A DNA stretch of 64,000 nt from Glandiceps talaboti (Eukaryota; Hemichordata; Enteropneusta; Spengelidae). Below the pieces are notes generated by a model. The model saw nothing but the letters and a program-made list of their open reading frames with translations. It was not told the DNA's origin and ran no database searches. Both the position numbers and the translations under genes were made by a program. The stretch is from the NCBI RefSeq assembly GCF_964340395.1, contig NC_135566.1, positions 4,909,501-4,973,500 on the forward strand, given 5' to 3'. Of the stretch, positions 19,521 to 33,631 are shown one piece after another. Position 1 is the stretch's first letter. Every line of letters begins with the position of its first letter.

Positions 19521-22485
19521 AGCAGTGCCTTATAAAAGATGTGAAATTACCAACCAACTATGCATATACACACTGACTATCTGTAAGGATTACAAGAAAT
19601 CACAATGTATCATCTCTAGTGACCCCAGTTGAAGAAAACATGCCATGGCTGATGTACAACCACACCACAAAAATAATTGCTATGCATCAAAAAAGCTTTC
19701 AACAAGTCTTGAAGAAGAAGGCTGTATCTTCTCATTTTCAACCACACTGACACTTGTCAATAGCTTCACAAGTTGAAAGTAAATCAATTAACAAATGGTC
19801 TCGTTTTCCCCAAAAAATTGTTTTTTGGAAAAATATGTACAAGAAAAAAAGTTGCCTTTTTTGAGAAACACACAACACTTTCCAATTTATATAATGACTG
19901 TGATAATACACAGAATAATGAAATACACAGAATGTCAATTATCCACTTTTACCAATGAAGTATCATGATAAAAATCTCCTTGAAATACTTAGAATATAAT
20001 TACATATACATAATTCTGTATATCCTATATCTACGATATGATAATGCTTCTGAAAAGCAGAGGGATTTTTTTGTTGACATTTTTTGTCGTGGTAAATCAG
20101 TGCTTGTTTCATGTTAAAAGTTTCATTTGAATACAATGAAGTTAAATCTAGCTGCAATACAGAGCAGCTGGAACCTTACAGCTACTGGTTTACCGTGATA
20201 GACACAGGATTGTGAGTTACCATAAATGTATATATGTTGATCATCAGAAGGGGAACCCTTTGTTGATCATCAGAAGAGGAACCCTTCCAAGTTAAAATCA
20301 TATAATTACAGATGTTACTGAAATATATATCTGTGCAATTCCTCTGTGTTAAGTGTACTTATCAATTACAAGTATAAAGTGTTGCAGCTAGGCAAAATTT
20401 CGTTTTTTTTACTGCTCATACTTCATATTACAAAATGTTGTTGCAGTGTTCAGACACACACTATGCTAGTAACATCATGGTGATACACACAGTTCACAAT
20501 TTGGTTACAATCTAAGTTTCAAGGTATACCAGAACTTTCATCGAAATCACCTGTTCAGAACTTGAGTTGACTGATTTTTGGTAAGATAATCAACTCTTGT
20601 TGAGGCTAACTTACAGTGGCATTGCAGTCAGGCAAGATGGTCAGGGCCATAGTTACTATTACTGGTGATTACCGAATATTCCAATTTGAAATTTTTACCA
20701 AACAAAGTCTCTGTTTACTACTGATGTAAGAGAGAAATCCAACGTGGATAAATGTCTTGTGTGACCCAATATGTAAATTCTAACATAATTTATGATTCTG
20801 GTCATACTTCTTGTTGGCTATTTCTTACAAATAACATGACATTGGTCATTTGCTACTTTTTGATGATCAGTTTTCCATTCATATGAAACACATTCAGACA
20901 ACAAGAATACCGAATCTGACGAGAAAGTTTAATAACATTGTAATATTTGTAAAAGAGTCCCCCTCCACAACGACAACAACAACAAATGGGATAATATGCA
21001 TTTTTAAAGGATGCCCATTACCTCAATTTTCACTTATCAACACTAGGGGGCACTCTTCATTTGAAACGTTTCGGTGATGTTCTTTTGCAGTTTTCCATCC
21101 ATTTCTTGTCTTATCAGTACCAGGGCCACTACTTTATGATACAAATATTTAAAAAACATGGGCCACGATCTCCTATTTGCAATGGTCTGATAACAGCACT
21201 TTTCCATATAGTGAACTTTACAAAATACAACTACTGCAAATATCAGTCATTTATTCCAAATATGATCATCAAGTCAATTTTTTTAACCAGACTTGCCATC
21301 ACATTAGGACAACAATGTTATAATCAAAGTCTTGATTTCCTTTATAGAAATTTTCTTTTGGGGAAAAGATTGACGTTCCAAGAAAGAAGTGTATTTATAT
21401 GCTTACAATGGTACAGTACTGCCAAGAAGGACAACAGCTCACTGATACAACATTTGAATATGAAACAATTTCTTAAAAATACTTTTCACAAATAAAAGAT
21501 AACTACAATAATGGAATTTAAAATAAAATTTTTGAAATTTACACTAACAAGTACTCAACAATTTATCAACAATTTCAATGTAACAACAGTACACTTACAA
21601 TTATTCTGGTTTTATTTTTTTTACAGGAAATTTAGTAAAATGTAAGCCTCAAACATTACAACCCCCTTATAGTTGAAAATGTAGATCTGTGATATTATAT
21701 GTAATATATTACTGCTATATTCCTAGAGACATAACAATGTACACCAGTGATGTTTTACCAGAGACCCTTTGCCGCTATGTTGTTGATCAACCGAGCAAAA
21801 GGTCGACACTGGAAAGCAATGTCTATAGTTTGATTCTACATCAAAATTACAAAATATCTTTTGAATGAAATTTCAATCCACTCGTTTATATGTGGGCACT
21901 ATTTTGACTCATTACCTGAAATACAATATTTACCACCTGGGTGCCTTGGTGCATTATGAAAGTAGCAGTCACATGATTTCTTGGTTGACAGCATGGTCTT
22001 CTTTTCATGTACTACACACACACATTGTTATAGAAGCATGTGAGTATAAGTCAACCTTCTTGTTCTATTTTGACTCTCAAGTATGAGGTAAAATATCGTT
22101 GCAGGTATCGAGAATTACAAACATCACATTACAACGTTATACATTGCATAAATCTGAGGACAGTGAATATTTTCCATTCATTTGACTGATCAATGAACAC
22201 AACATTACAACACTATGTGTGCATAAATCTCAGACATTCCATTTATTAATATTAAATTTGAATACTAGCACATTATGCTTGCATAAAATTAACATAAATA
22301 TTAATGAGCCCACTAAAAATAAAATTGTGTATCAACTGGCCAACACAGCTGCCTTACCAATTATCATTGTTCAGTCAAGTACACTATTACACCATGGAGT
22401 AGATATAATAGAGTTGTAGACAATTACCACCTTTACATAATTAATAGCAATAGAAATCTATATATACATTCTTCTTGTTGACATT

Positions 22486-22631
22486 TTATGCCATGGATAC
22501 CCTATCCTCCGTAGGATTCGGTCTGTCCTGTTCACATGGTAACATGGGAATATTTTCTCTCTCTTCTGCTGAGTCTTCATTCTGTCTCTCAGAGGTTTCT
22601 TCTTGTCTGTCAGGACTTGAAGTCGATTCAG
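22486..22631 (-). CDS. DGCR2: DGCR2 exon 8 (C-terminus)
   Basis: Acceptor CTACATAG|CTGAATC. Encodes a very acidic tail, [20 protein letters not shown] onward, to VSMA and TAA at 22486-22488. The phase from exon 7 fits exactly; the sequence itself is not obviously conserved. Confidence 0.85.
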
Positions 22632-25600
22632 CTATGTAGATAGCAATGAAATATGAGTCAGAAGTTTGTTATTTGAAAACAGCTTGCCCAGATTTCACAT
22701 CAACTTGTCACTTTCTATCCTCAATGTATGTATCAGGAATTTTTTAAGGAAACGGGTGATGTGCAAAATGAAGAGAGAAATCCAACAATCCATAGACATT
22801 TAGTTTTAGATCTTACTCTCTATACTTCAAATTTAGGAGAAATATCAACATTCTAGCACTTCAAGTTCGCAGTCAATTTGTTTTCAACAAATACATATTT
22901 GGTCTAGCAGCTTAGTGATAACGTAAGTAATTTGTCATATGTTGGGTTTACTTGAATGAGTTATATGTTACAGATGTTACATTTTCACCATCATTACTGA
23001 TAAAATTGACTAACTTTATCATATTTGTAAAGAAATTGAATGGTGAGAAAACATGAGAGAATCAATGTGTAAATTTCGGCTACATGTGTAGTCAAACATT
23101 GGCCTACCGGTCTGACTTGTGAAAATGGGCTATTTTAAAAAGTGATGATATATTCCAACCAACATCGCTTCAAAAGAAATGTTACAATTTCCAGTCCCTC
23201 CCTCCTTAACATCTATGAATTTACATCACTTCTAGTATGTGCAACTGCTCAGAAATACCAAACTGAAACTCGTTCCTCATTCATTGTTCAGTGGAGGACC
23301 TTGCCATGAACATACATTGCCTCATGGGAGTTCTGTAGACATGACATTGCCTCATGGGAGTTCTGTAGACATGACATTGCCTCATGGGAGTTCTGTAGAC
23401 ATGACATTGCCTCATGGGAGTTCTGTAGACATGACATTGCCTCATGGGAGTTCTGTAGACATGACATGGCAAGGACTTCCACTGAACAATGAATGAGAAA
23501 AAAGTTTAAACTTGGCAATCATACATAATGTAAGTGATGATGAAACGATTGTCCACAACCCAAAGTTTACGAAATTGTCTTTAATTTTCCAACAGTGGCG
23601 TTCCCCTTTAATGCAAACAACTATAAAAATGACAAACCTGGGTCTGTTGTTGGTGACTGTTGATCAATACTTGATGCAGTTTCTAGCAGTGCAGCATTCT
23701 GATCTGTAGTACTAAGAGGTGTACTAGGAGCACTGCTATTGTCTAGTAACAATGCAGTATCATAGGGTGGTGGTGGCTCCTCACCAGGCGATGGTAGCTT
23801 GTATAAACTGAAAGTCATACAAAACATTACCGTTAGAAGATACAATTTTGGTTCCTGAAACTTTAATTGGCTCAGAGACACTTTGTAGTAATTGAGAGCT
23901 AAGACAGCTAGAATGCCCACCTAGTCTGGCACTGAAGTTGTGACTGAAATCTAGCATTTCACATGATAACATGACATAATTTAACCCCATGATACACAAG
24001 TGCAAGTGTGGCGTACTCAGGCTATTTCCAGAAATGCTTGCAGTTTTCTCTAAGGTGTACTTTTACTTACTACACTCATAAATGTACAGGACAATTAAAA
24101 CACAGCACGCACTTGTGCTAATACCCCATGTAGAATGGGGTTCTCTTATTATTACATATTTACATAACAGTGCTGCTGCACTACAGCTGGCAAAAAATTA
24201 CACTCCCTCGACTACATAAAATGTAATAAATATTGTTAAATGGAACTTTTTTTAAACTCTTTTTGTATTTCATTTTATTACTTTCAGTTGTAAGTAATAT
24301 GACTCTCTGTTGGTTGTTTGTAACATGTAAAGTTTAGAGATTGTGATGTCATAATTATGGTACAAAGATTGTGATGTCATAATTACCAATATGGTGGGGG
24401 TGGTTCTCTGTAGATGCCAGCATCAATGTCATCTAGTTGAGCAGTAGGAGATGTTACAGACCCTGCATTCAGTCTCAATCCACCTGACCTCTGTCTAAAA
24501 CCACTTCCTGTAAACAAACATGATATAAAAATTTGATATAAAATAATATTGATAACTTTATAATTTTAATATTTTTTTAATATTTTAATATTAATATTTT
24601 TATATTATAATTTCAATATTTTTTATTTTTATCATATTTTGATATAAAATGGACTGTCTGTACATGAATGTAGTTTGCAAGTGTTGTGTGTTTATATCAC
24701 CTTTCAATGCCATTGGTCATTGCAATGATACTTCAGGTGTTAACAGGTGCTAATATATAAATCTGGTGTATGTAAAAAAAATTTTTGTTTTTTTTCAATG
24801 AATGCAAAATATATGAATGTGCATCTGTTCATGTAGGAGATGAACACAATTGCACAGTAAATAATGTCTTGAATAGCAGGCAATAGACATCACCCATCAG
24901 ATAAACATAGATGTGTTACTCAGTGGGGAATTCACTGTTTTTTAAGCAAACACATATATTCATTGATTCTGAATACACTCACATCCACTGGGGAATGACT
25001 TGAACAAATTCATGATTTAGGATGGACGTCAAATGTCTGTAGTAAAGTTAAGACTTACTTGACGTGTAATGTATCAATGCCATACGTCTTTGTCGTAGTC
25101 GGTGAACCATGAATAATAGTAAGCCCAGTATCAGGAATGAAGTGGCTGATGTCAAAACCCAACGCATACTGTCACTGAAGTCAAATAATTCCTCTGAAAT
25201 AAGAAAAAATGTTAAAGCTTTTCTGGCTCCAACTGGACTGTTTTTTTATATAAAATGACTTATTCATAATATTGCATACCCTGTACAGTTTTAAATCGCC
25301 TATGTTTGGGTAAATGTATTTGTGTACAATAGCTGTACACATAATATGATACGGTCCTGTCAAATACATGTTGGGGGCCCACACCAAAAAATCAGTTCCA
25401 AATTGAAATGCAGCCACGATTTAAACCTGTTAATGTAGCACTTATGGACACAACTGCATACCACACCTCAAGCATACCAATCATATCCAATGTATATACA
25501 TTGTTTCACTATACCTTTACATTTACTATAGTATACATTGACCAGGAGGGCAGTCAATACAACTGCATATTACACCTCAAGCATACCAATCATATATATA

Positions 25601-28510
25601 CACTGTATCTCACTATACATACATTTAATATATTGACCAGGAGGGCAGTCAATACAACTGCATACCACACCTCAAGCATACCAATCATATATATACATTG
25701 TTTCACTATACATACATTTAATATATTGACCAGGAGGGCAGTCAATACAACTGCATATTACACCTCAAGTATACACACTGCATATCACACCTCAAGCATA
25801 CACATCATATATACATTGTATCTCACTATACATTAAAAGACATGTGAAAACAGTAAAGATGACTGTATAACTTACCCTGATGAAATTCATTATCAACACA
25901 TGTACGTGAACAGCATTTATCTGGGTCTTCAATGAAAGGTATACAGGTTGGCTGTGCACACATGGCTGCACTACACATGATTGTTTCTCCTCTGTAACAG
26001 GTGCAAGTTGTGCACACATCTTGTCCCTGTGGTGTAAACTTCTTCCCATCCTGCACTTTGTTGCCTTTATGGTCAACGCAGGATATGGCTGCATGTGAAT
26101 AATGTTCAAAAACAGTCAGAGAGGCAGTTTTTCATCATTTTAAATTTTGATTTCAAATCTTCAAATGATGGCTTTCTTAGTTTTGAAAGTGAAATTATGA
26201 GCAAATGTTATTTTGAGTGTAGGGTGACTTTTTAATTTCCAAAAAGAGCATCAAATGCGGTATCGTTAGTGTGACATTAGAACTTAGAAGTGAGGGCACA
26301 CAAGGAGGCAAACATGTTGTTTCCCCAACAGCGACAGGAAACCATGATAACATCACTTTGAGTTTCTGCTGTTCAAAAATAATGCCCCTGCTACAATATA
26401 TTCCATGTGATGTTAGAAATAGAAACCTGGGTGCAAGATATGATCAATATTTTACAGGCAGCCAATAAGAATGATTCAATTGAGGTCAATACATCATCAG
26501 TTATCAGAAAGACAAAAGATTGTATAGTTTGGCCACTAGGAGTGCTGTTCAGAAGCAGCTTTTTGATAGAAAGTGCAAGTTATATGTATTATGTCAAAAG
26601 TTTGTTGCATTCTAAACCAGTCAAAACATTCTAATTTTCTTATTTATAACTTTAAGGAACTCACAGAGCTGTTTTAGCTACATAATACAGTATTAAGTGC
26701 TTCATGTACTGGTCTGCTAATGTTATAGTGTATGTGATTTTAGCCCTATTTCTTCCTCAGGTGAACCACTCTCTTGTGACATCTTAATTAATTAATTAAT
26801 TAATTAATTAATTAAGAAATGACTGCTTGGTGGGTAACCGGAACATGGCGTATCACTTATAAAAGAATATCATTCTCTTCTTCACAGAGTAATTTCTATT
26901 CTTCATATCCTTACTAAAGAAGAACCTTACCTCTTTTGCACAGGAAAGCCGATTTGGTATCACATCGTTGCACGTACCATTGATATGGGTCTTCATTCTT
27001 AGCATAGTTAACATTAAATACCAACTGTCCACATAACTGGAGATCTTCTTCAGATGCCAATCGTCCATACCGTGGCACATACTGGAACACTTCCTCATCA
27101 TGTTCTAAATCTCTTTCTACAAACTGTTCCTCTGCTACTTCCCACTGAGCTGTGTCATTCTTTTTAACGTAAAAATACCCCATCCACCACGAGTACTGTT
27201 CATCGCTGATTGAACTCTGTTCCCAATTGTTTGTGACAATGAACTGCAGTTCTTCATCTGTGGCAACGGTTGCTAGGAAACCACCCAATGTACTACACTG
27301 TTCTTGGGCATCCCTGTAAGTCAGCTTTTTTTCAAAATTGTGGTAGCAGCTACGGCCCTCTTCATAAATCTGCCATTCGTCGGGGCACTCACCTGCCAAA
27401 GACAAACATGGTACATTACGTACAATTCTGAAGTTTGTAATAGTCAACCTTGTAAGTTTTCTCTCTACAGCCTGCAAACTCAGTGATTAAAATGTAGTAT
27501 TTTTCATAGGATACCATATGTAGAATCTGATTGGTTGAATAAGTCACATGGCTGCCTATCTTATAATGATTATGTTAAATATTTGGACATAACCTAGTTG
27601 GCTATACATGTATATGGATTAGGAGAATGACCACTGCACAAATAACCTTAAATGTCAACAGGTGATAATATGCTAATTCTATGCCAATTTTTACAAACTA
27701 TGAAGTGTGGAAATAAATGCTAAATCTGAATTTACTGACTGCACAGACTGTGCTGAAGACAATGCTAACTAGGTCAACCATCCAACCTCCTACCAAGGCT
27801 ATCGCTGTAACCAGATCGATGTATATCACTTGTGTTAAGCTGGCATATTGAAACCACAATGCAAGATTCACTATACGCCCCTCCATGCTAATCCTTTCAC
27901 ATTTAGTTTCACTTCAATGCTTTCTCTACAGGAAACATGGTACTTCTGACTTACAAGATATATCTGAGCTGAATAATAACGAACTCATTACATCGGTATA
28001 CACTTACTGCAGTTGTTTACATACTAAACTACATTTTGAAAAATCTTTCTGTTTTTGCTCATTGCTTTTTGCCCATTAACACAGACTGGTTTGAATGAAA
28101 TCTGATTGTTTTGAAATTGACCCACTTTCAATAGCTTTTTTGTATGACTTTCTGACATCTCTGTGTAAACGGTGCATACACAACAAAGAGCTGTATTTTT
28201 ATTAGAAAATGGCATCATATAAATGGGGCCTAAGCTACATGTATTACAAAGATGGACAGGCTCATAATGTAGCTTCCAACACGTTAATTACCTAGCATTC
28301 ATCTATTTGATTGAAACTTTGCTCTCTATAAACAGTACATCAAACAAGAAACCACTCGCTTCCTTACAAATTAACTATAATCATTTCAGTATCTGCCACA
28401 TCATATGTCAGTCTAACATTTAATTACCAGTCAGTTACTGGATGAACTAGATCAATAGGTCTATAGTGAATGTAATGTATTTGACATCGCTTGCAGTGAG
28501 TAATATCATC

Positions 28511-28597
<87 letters not shown>

Positions 28598-31500
28598 ACA
28601 CAAACACATACACAGGAGCTGCTACACAGTGTTTGTGTATGTATGTATGTATATATGTATAAATATAATCTAATATATATATCACTAATGTCCAGTCACA
28701 TGACCAAAAAATGATAATTGAAACAGTTGTTATTGTTTTATACATATATAAAATTAGTTAGTTTTTCAAGTGTAGTGAACAGTTTTGGCTAATTTTCCAA
28801 TGATGTCTATTTGTCAAACAGACTGCCAGCTTATATAAATCTGGATATGATATTTTGTTACTTTCAATCTGTGTGCTGGGCTACTGCTAAGTCCCTGACC
28901 TATAATTCAATTGTATATTTCACTGAAAATAGTATTAACTCAAATGAAAAGACACTCTTCCATTGATATAATTACTACAATGAACTGGGTCACCCAACAA
29001 CATAATATAATACTGGGAAATATAATTACATTATAAAATAACTGCCTTATTTGCTCAAAAGACATTCTCCTTGGCTCCTATTAAAATACATTGAACTGAA
29101 AGCAATAGACATTGATTTTTTTAATTTCAACAGAAATTTGACATTCTATGAGAAATGACCCAACCCTGTAAACTAGCAATTTACATGCATTGTTTTATTT
29201 CAACAGAATATGACTTTCTCTGAGAAATGACCCAACCCTGTAAAACAGCAATGGACATGATTCCGTTATTTCCAGAGAATTGTGTAATCTTAAATTCAGT
29301 TTGATGGTTTTCATAGCTTGTGCTGGTATATGAAAATGCTGTTTCACTTTGATGGATTTTTATATCTAGAAAAAAGAGTGGGCGTATTTCATTTGCAAGG
29401 AAATTTGATTTTCTCTGAGAATGGGTGTGTGTTGTTTTACTTCCATGGATTTTTATTTCTTTGAACTAAATTTGAACTTTCATGGAATTTCATTTCCCAG
29501 ATAGCAGTATATATACTTTCATTTCCTTGGATTTTACTGGCACTAATTCAAGAAAGTAAAGTATGCAAATATTTGTGGAAGGTATTTCTGTATTTGAATG
29601 TCATTTTAGTAGACAACAAACACCAATAAGTATGCTAAAATGATATTCAAATAAAACAAAGAATTCAGAGTGTATTTAACAAAGGTTTGGTGCATGGGTG
29701 ACTGCAATTACATCATTTTTTGAAAGAAAAATATTAAAGAATGATTAAAACGTGTATGTAAACACAAACCAGAATTTTAGCATCCCATGTTTAGATATTG
29801 CAAACTTCCTTTACAACCAATGATATATTAAAATTACAATAGGTAAATGAGTAAAATTAAGTAAACTTTAATTCAATTTAATTTAATTTAATTTAATTTT
29901 TAAAAAATACACAAAAATCAATCATTATACGCTATATTTAGAGTATATCCTATATGTTTGAATTCTAAATTGGCAATATCATTCACATTTGAAGCTTTGC
30001 TTACAATGTACGAAATCATCAAATTACAAATACAATATTTATCAAAACTGAAACTGAGCAAATTTAAAATTAGATGAATATTTATAGAAGTAAAATTGTT
30101 AAAATTGTGGGCATACTGTCTCTGTATTTAATCACATTAATCTACCTATGATATTTCCTCAAAAACTGAATTAACCTGAGTGACATCCAATTAACCATAC
30201 AACCTGGCTACAGCTGTGAATAATTTACCATGGCAATCAGTTATTTTTACTTCATGTAACGGATGCACATTACATAATGTAACCCATGTATAGAAACTAA
30301 ACATTCTAACGCATTTAATTCAATAGACAGACCATCACATGAGAAGTACCATTTATTATATTTTTTGCAAAATTCATAATCATATTATTTCAAGTCCCCT
30401 CTGTATGTATATGAAATAAGTAAGAGTGACCCTATTTTTATGTTTCACATTACATTTTCATGGCAACTATAGGTTAGTCAGTCGATTTAAAAAAAAAAAA
30501 ATAAGTTAAAAAAAATCATCTTCATGTTTCTGTGTCTCTCCTTTTCCTCCTCTCTATCTTCCTTTTATTGAATTCCTGTAACAACCCCCTTTCCCAGCTT
30601 CTCTACACAATTGGCATGTTCTAAGCCCCTTACTTGAATGACTTCAGTCTAGAAATAAATGCTGTTGGTGAACAAGTGTTGTACCCACTGCCATGACTGT
30701 ACTAGATAATGTTGACAGTCCAGACACTTGCTTATTCTTGCCAGAGAGGGTGCTGTTTCACAAAACATGAAGGGTGGGTGAAAATAAAAATATTTTTTAA
30801 TATTGATGTCAGAGCTTAAAATTTGGGTCGGTCAGGTAATGAGAAACAGAAAACAAAATAGGGTCAACCCTTATGTCAAAATATTGATTTATACAATGTA
30901 TTAAAAAAATCAAAATCACAATAATTTCACAAATTCTGACTGTGGCAGTGAGTAAAACATAATTCCTACATAAAATCATCAATTTTTCACACCGGAACTT
31001 TCACTGAGAGAAATTTTCAAAATTTTAAGCAATCTGTTATAGAACTTTCTACTTAGTGTTGTGCTACTCAATATTTGCACTACAATACAAAGATATAGTA
31101 CCAGTAAAATAAGCTAGTCTACATATAGTACTAGTAAAATAAACCAGTCTAGTGCTATCCTGCATCACGATCACTCTTTAGAGAGAATTGATACCATGTT
31201 AGAGTCTAGACTAACAATAAACATAATATCATGAAGCTACTAATTTTTCTTATTCACATTATAACTGGAGAGATTGAATGAGAGATTGAATGACTTGGAA
31301 TTGTTTAATTTTGACACTTCAGCAATTAAACTATCTGCATTGTCTTTATTCAATTATAATTCACTCATCTAATTAAAACAAAGTCCTTGTACATTTTGTT
31401 GCAAGAAATTACACTGAAATTAAAACATTGTCAAGTAATTACAAGATGTACTTAATTACTTAATTCATGGTAAAATACAGACAGAGATATAGTTCACAAT

Positions 31501-33518
31501 GACATCGTTATTTTGGAGCATTGGTTTTTCTGATGGGTTTGAAATTTACTTGCTTCGTTAGTGGTCCAGGTGGACCACCAGTTTTTTTTAAATTTGGTGG
31601 TCCACATCAAAATGTTAGTGGTTCATGAAGTAAGTCATTTGTTATCACTGTAGAATTTATCTGTACTTTCCCTGGTACCATATTGTCTTTATCCAATTAT
31701 ATAATTCACTCCCTGGTATCGTTTTTCTTTTTTTTGGATTCTTGCACATATTTACCTTAAATCAAAAGCATTCCTATACATGAGTGTTCCTACATTTTAT
31801 TATTTTCCCCCAATTTTTCATAAATTATGCTAGGGGTATGATCATATCAATCAACAATATTTTTCTTGATTTTGCCCAAAAAATACTTGTGACTTCAGGG
31901 TTTTGTGACTATCCATCTAGCAACTCATAGTGACAAGGCCCCTTAGGCTACCTGTATTTACCTGGCTGAACGAGGACAAATAATACTGTAGAATACAGTG
32001 TACTGTGATATCTAATACTTTGTGTAAATAGTATGTTACAATTACTTATAATAATTTCACAATGTTAAGTCTTAAACTGAACATAACTTCTAACAATATA
32101 TGTCAAATATATTTTTAGACATGAATAAAAATATCTCCAGTTACTATTGTAGTATGATTGTGAGGTCAATTTCCAAATAGGCTTGACAATTCCTAACACA
32201 TCTGAACCACAACAATGCATCGCATTTTGAATTATTGTATTTCCTTTGTCAAATAATAACCACCAGTATACAATCCCTTAAGCTAAATGTTCAGTGTTGT
32301 GCGATCAACTCCATTATAATATACATCATTAGATGGAAATCCAAGAAGTGTATTCTAAGCCTGATTTAACATGTGCATATTTTGTGTAATTCTATAAATA
32401 AGTGAAAATAATGGAAACTGGAATAACTCAACCCAGCCATTTAAATACACAGAGTCGATAAAAACATCATATGACATTTAATATAGCTGGTATGTTTGAC
32501 TGGCAGCTACTCTATAGTGATGAATATATGTTCAGGGAAATACATGGTAAACACACCTACGCTTTCACTAATATTACTAGGCTAAAAAAAAATTTAGTTT
32601 CTGATCACATACCTTTCAAAAACAGACAAGGTCTATATTTAATGATTTTCTTTATTTGTGTAATTTAACAAGTAGAGTCATAACATCTCCATTCTTTCAA
32701 GCTTTTGAAAAATCTGCGATGTTCAGGATATCTTTTCTAAAAGTCCATAAATGGTTTAGGATTTGAAGGAAAAAATAAGGAGGTTTGAGTTCAGGGAACC
32801 TTAGTATTTTTTTCATTTGGCCTTATTAACATAGATTTATATATAATGTTAATGTATTTTCATGTACGTTCATGCCAAATGAACACAATCATCACAATTT
32901 ATACCAAATTGCACATAATTTCAGTGGCCACGGTGTAAATATTGAGTTCATATAATTTTCAGTACACTCGACATAAATACTGAACTCCACGGAATTATGA
33001 CTATGACTTTTACACCCTTCAAAATATTATCTTCCATTTTTCAAGTATACATGTCTTTAAATATTGAACAGATAGAACTATATTATTGACACAATAGCAT
33101 TTGGAGTGAAACAAATTTTTCATAATCTGTTTCACATTGATGCTTTCAATAACAAATTTAATTAGACAGAGTACCACAGCAGTGTCTCAATACACCACCA
33201 AGTTCTATTGAGTACACCAAATAATTACTATCACAAGGAATAACTAATGAAATTAGAAAAATAGATTAGGTAAGCATACACATTGAAGCCATGTCTTCTG
33301 ATGCAAATACAACATTCTGTATAATGACAGAACTCCAAGACATGTAAATGCAAGTGTACGGAGCTCTTGATATTTACATAAGTGTTTGCAGTGTTCTCTG
33401 TGGCTGTGTGTGAATGAATGGGCAGCGAACACCACACGTACCCTGAACTTCTGACACAGGCACAGACAGACACACAGACACACAGACACACAGACACACA
33501 GACACACAGACACACACA

Positions 33519-33560
<42 letters not shown>

Positions 33561-33597
33561 ATGCATACATACATACATACATACATACATACATACA

Positions 33598-33631
<34 letters not shown>

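Larger units (their letters stand above)
14594..22485. other. SLC35E4 to DGCR2 interval (convergent 3' ends)
   Basis: No coding exon found. It must hold the 3' untranslated regions of SLC35E4 (left) and DGCR2 (right; a minus-strand AATAAA lies at 22242-22247). Contents are two copies of the long-TIR element, a TIR element with YY1-like motifs, a G13 run at about 16808, and the 39-bp minisatellite with its decayed inverted partner. Open frames at 18084-18906 are repeat translations; the one at 21061-21495 has no motif. Confidence 0.65.

Noticed and set aside
21061-21495. 144-residue open frame
   Set aside because: No family similarity, no start context or splicing evidence; lies where a long DGCR2 3' untranslated region would be expected on the other strand.
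23276-23497. CRISPR-like array
   Set aside because: Units are contiguous without spacers, and the surroundings are a eukaryotic intron.
26271-26634. Overlapping open frames near 26.3-26.6 kb
   Set aside because: They run across an intron and the CTCF-motif repeat and show no domain.
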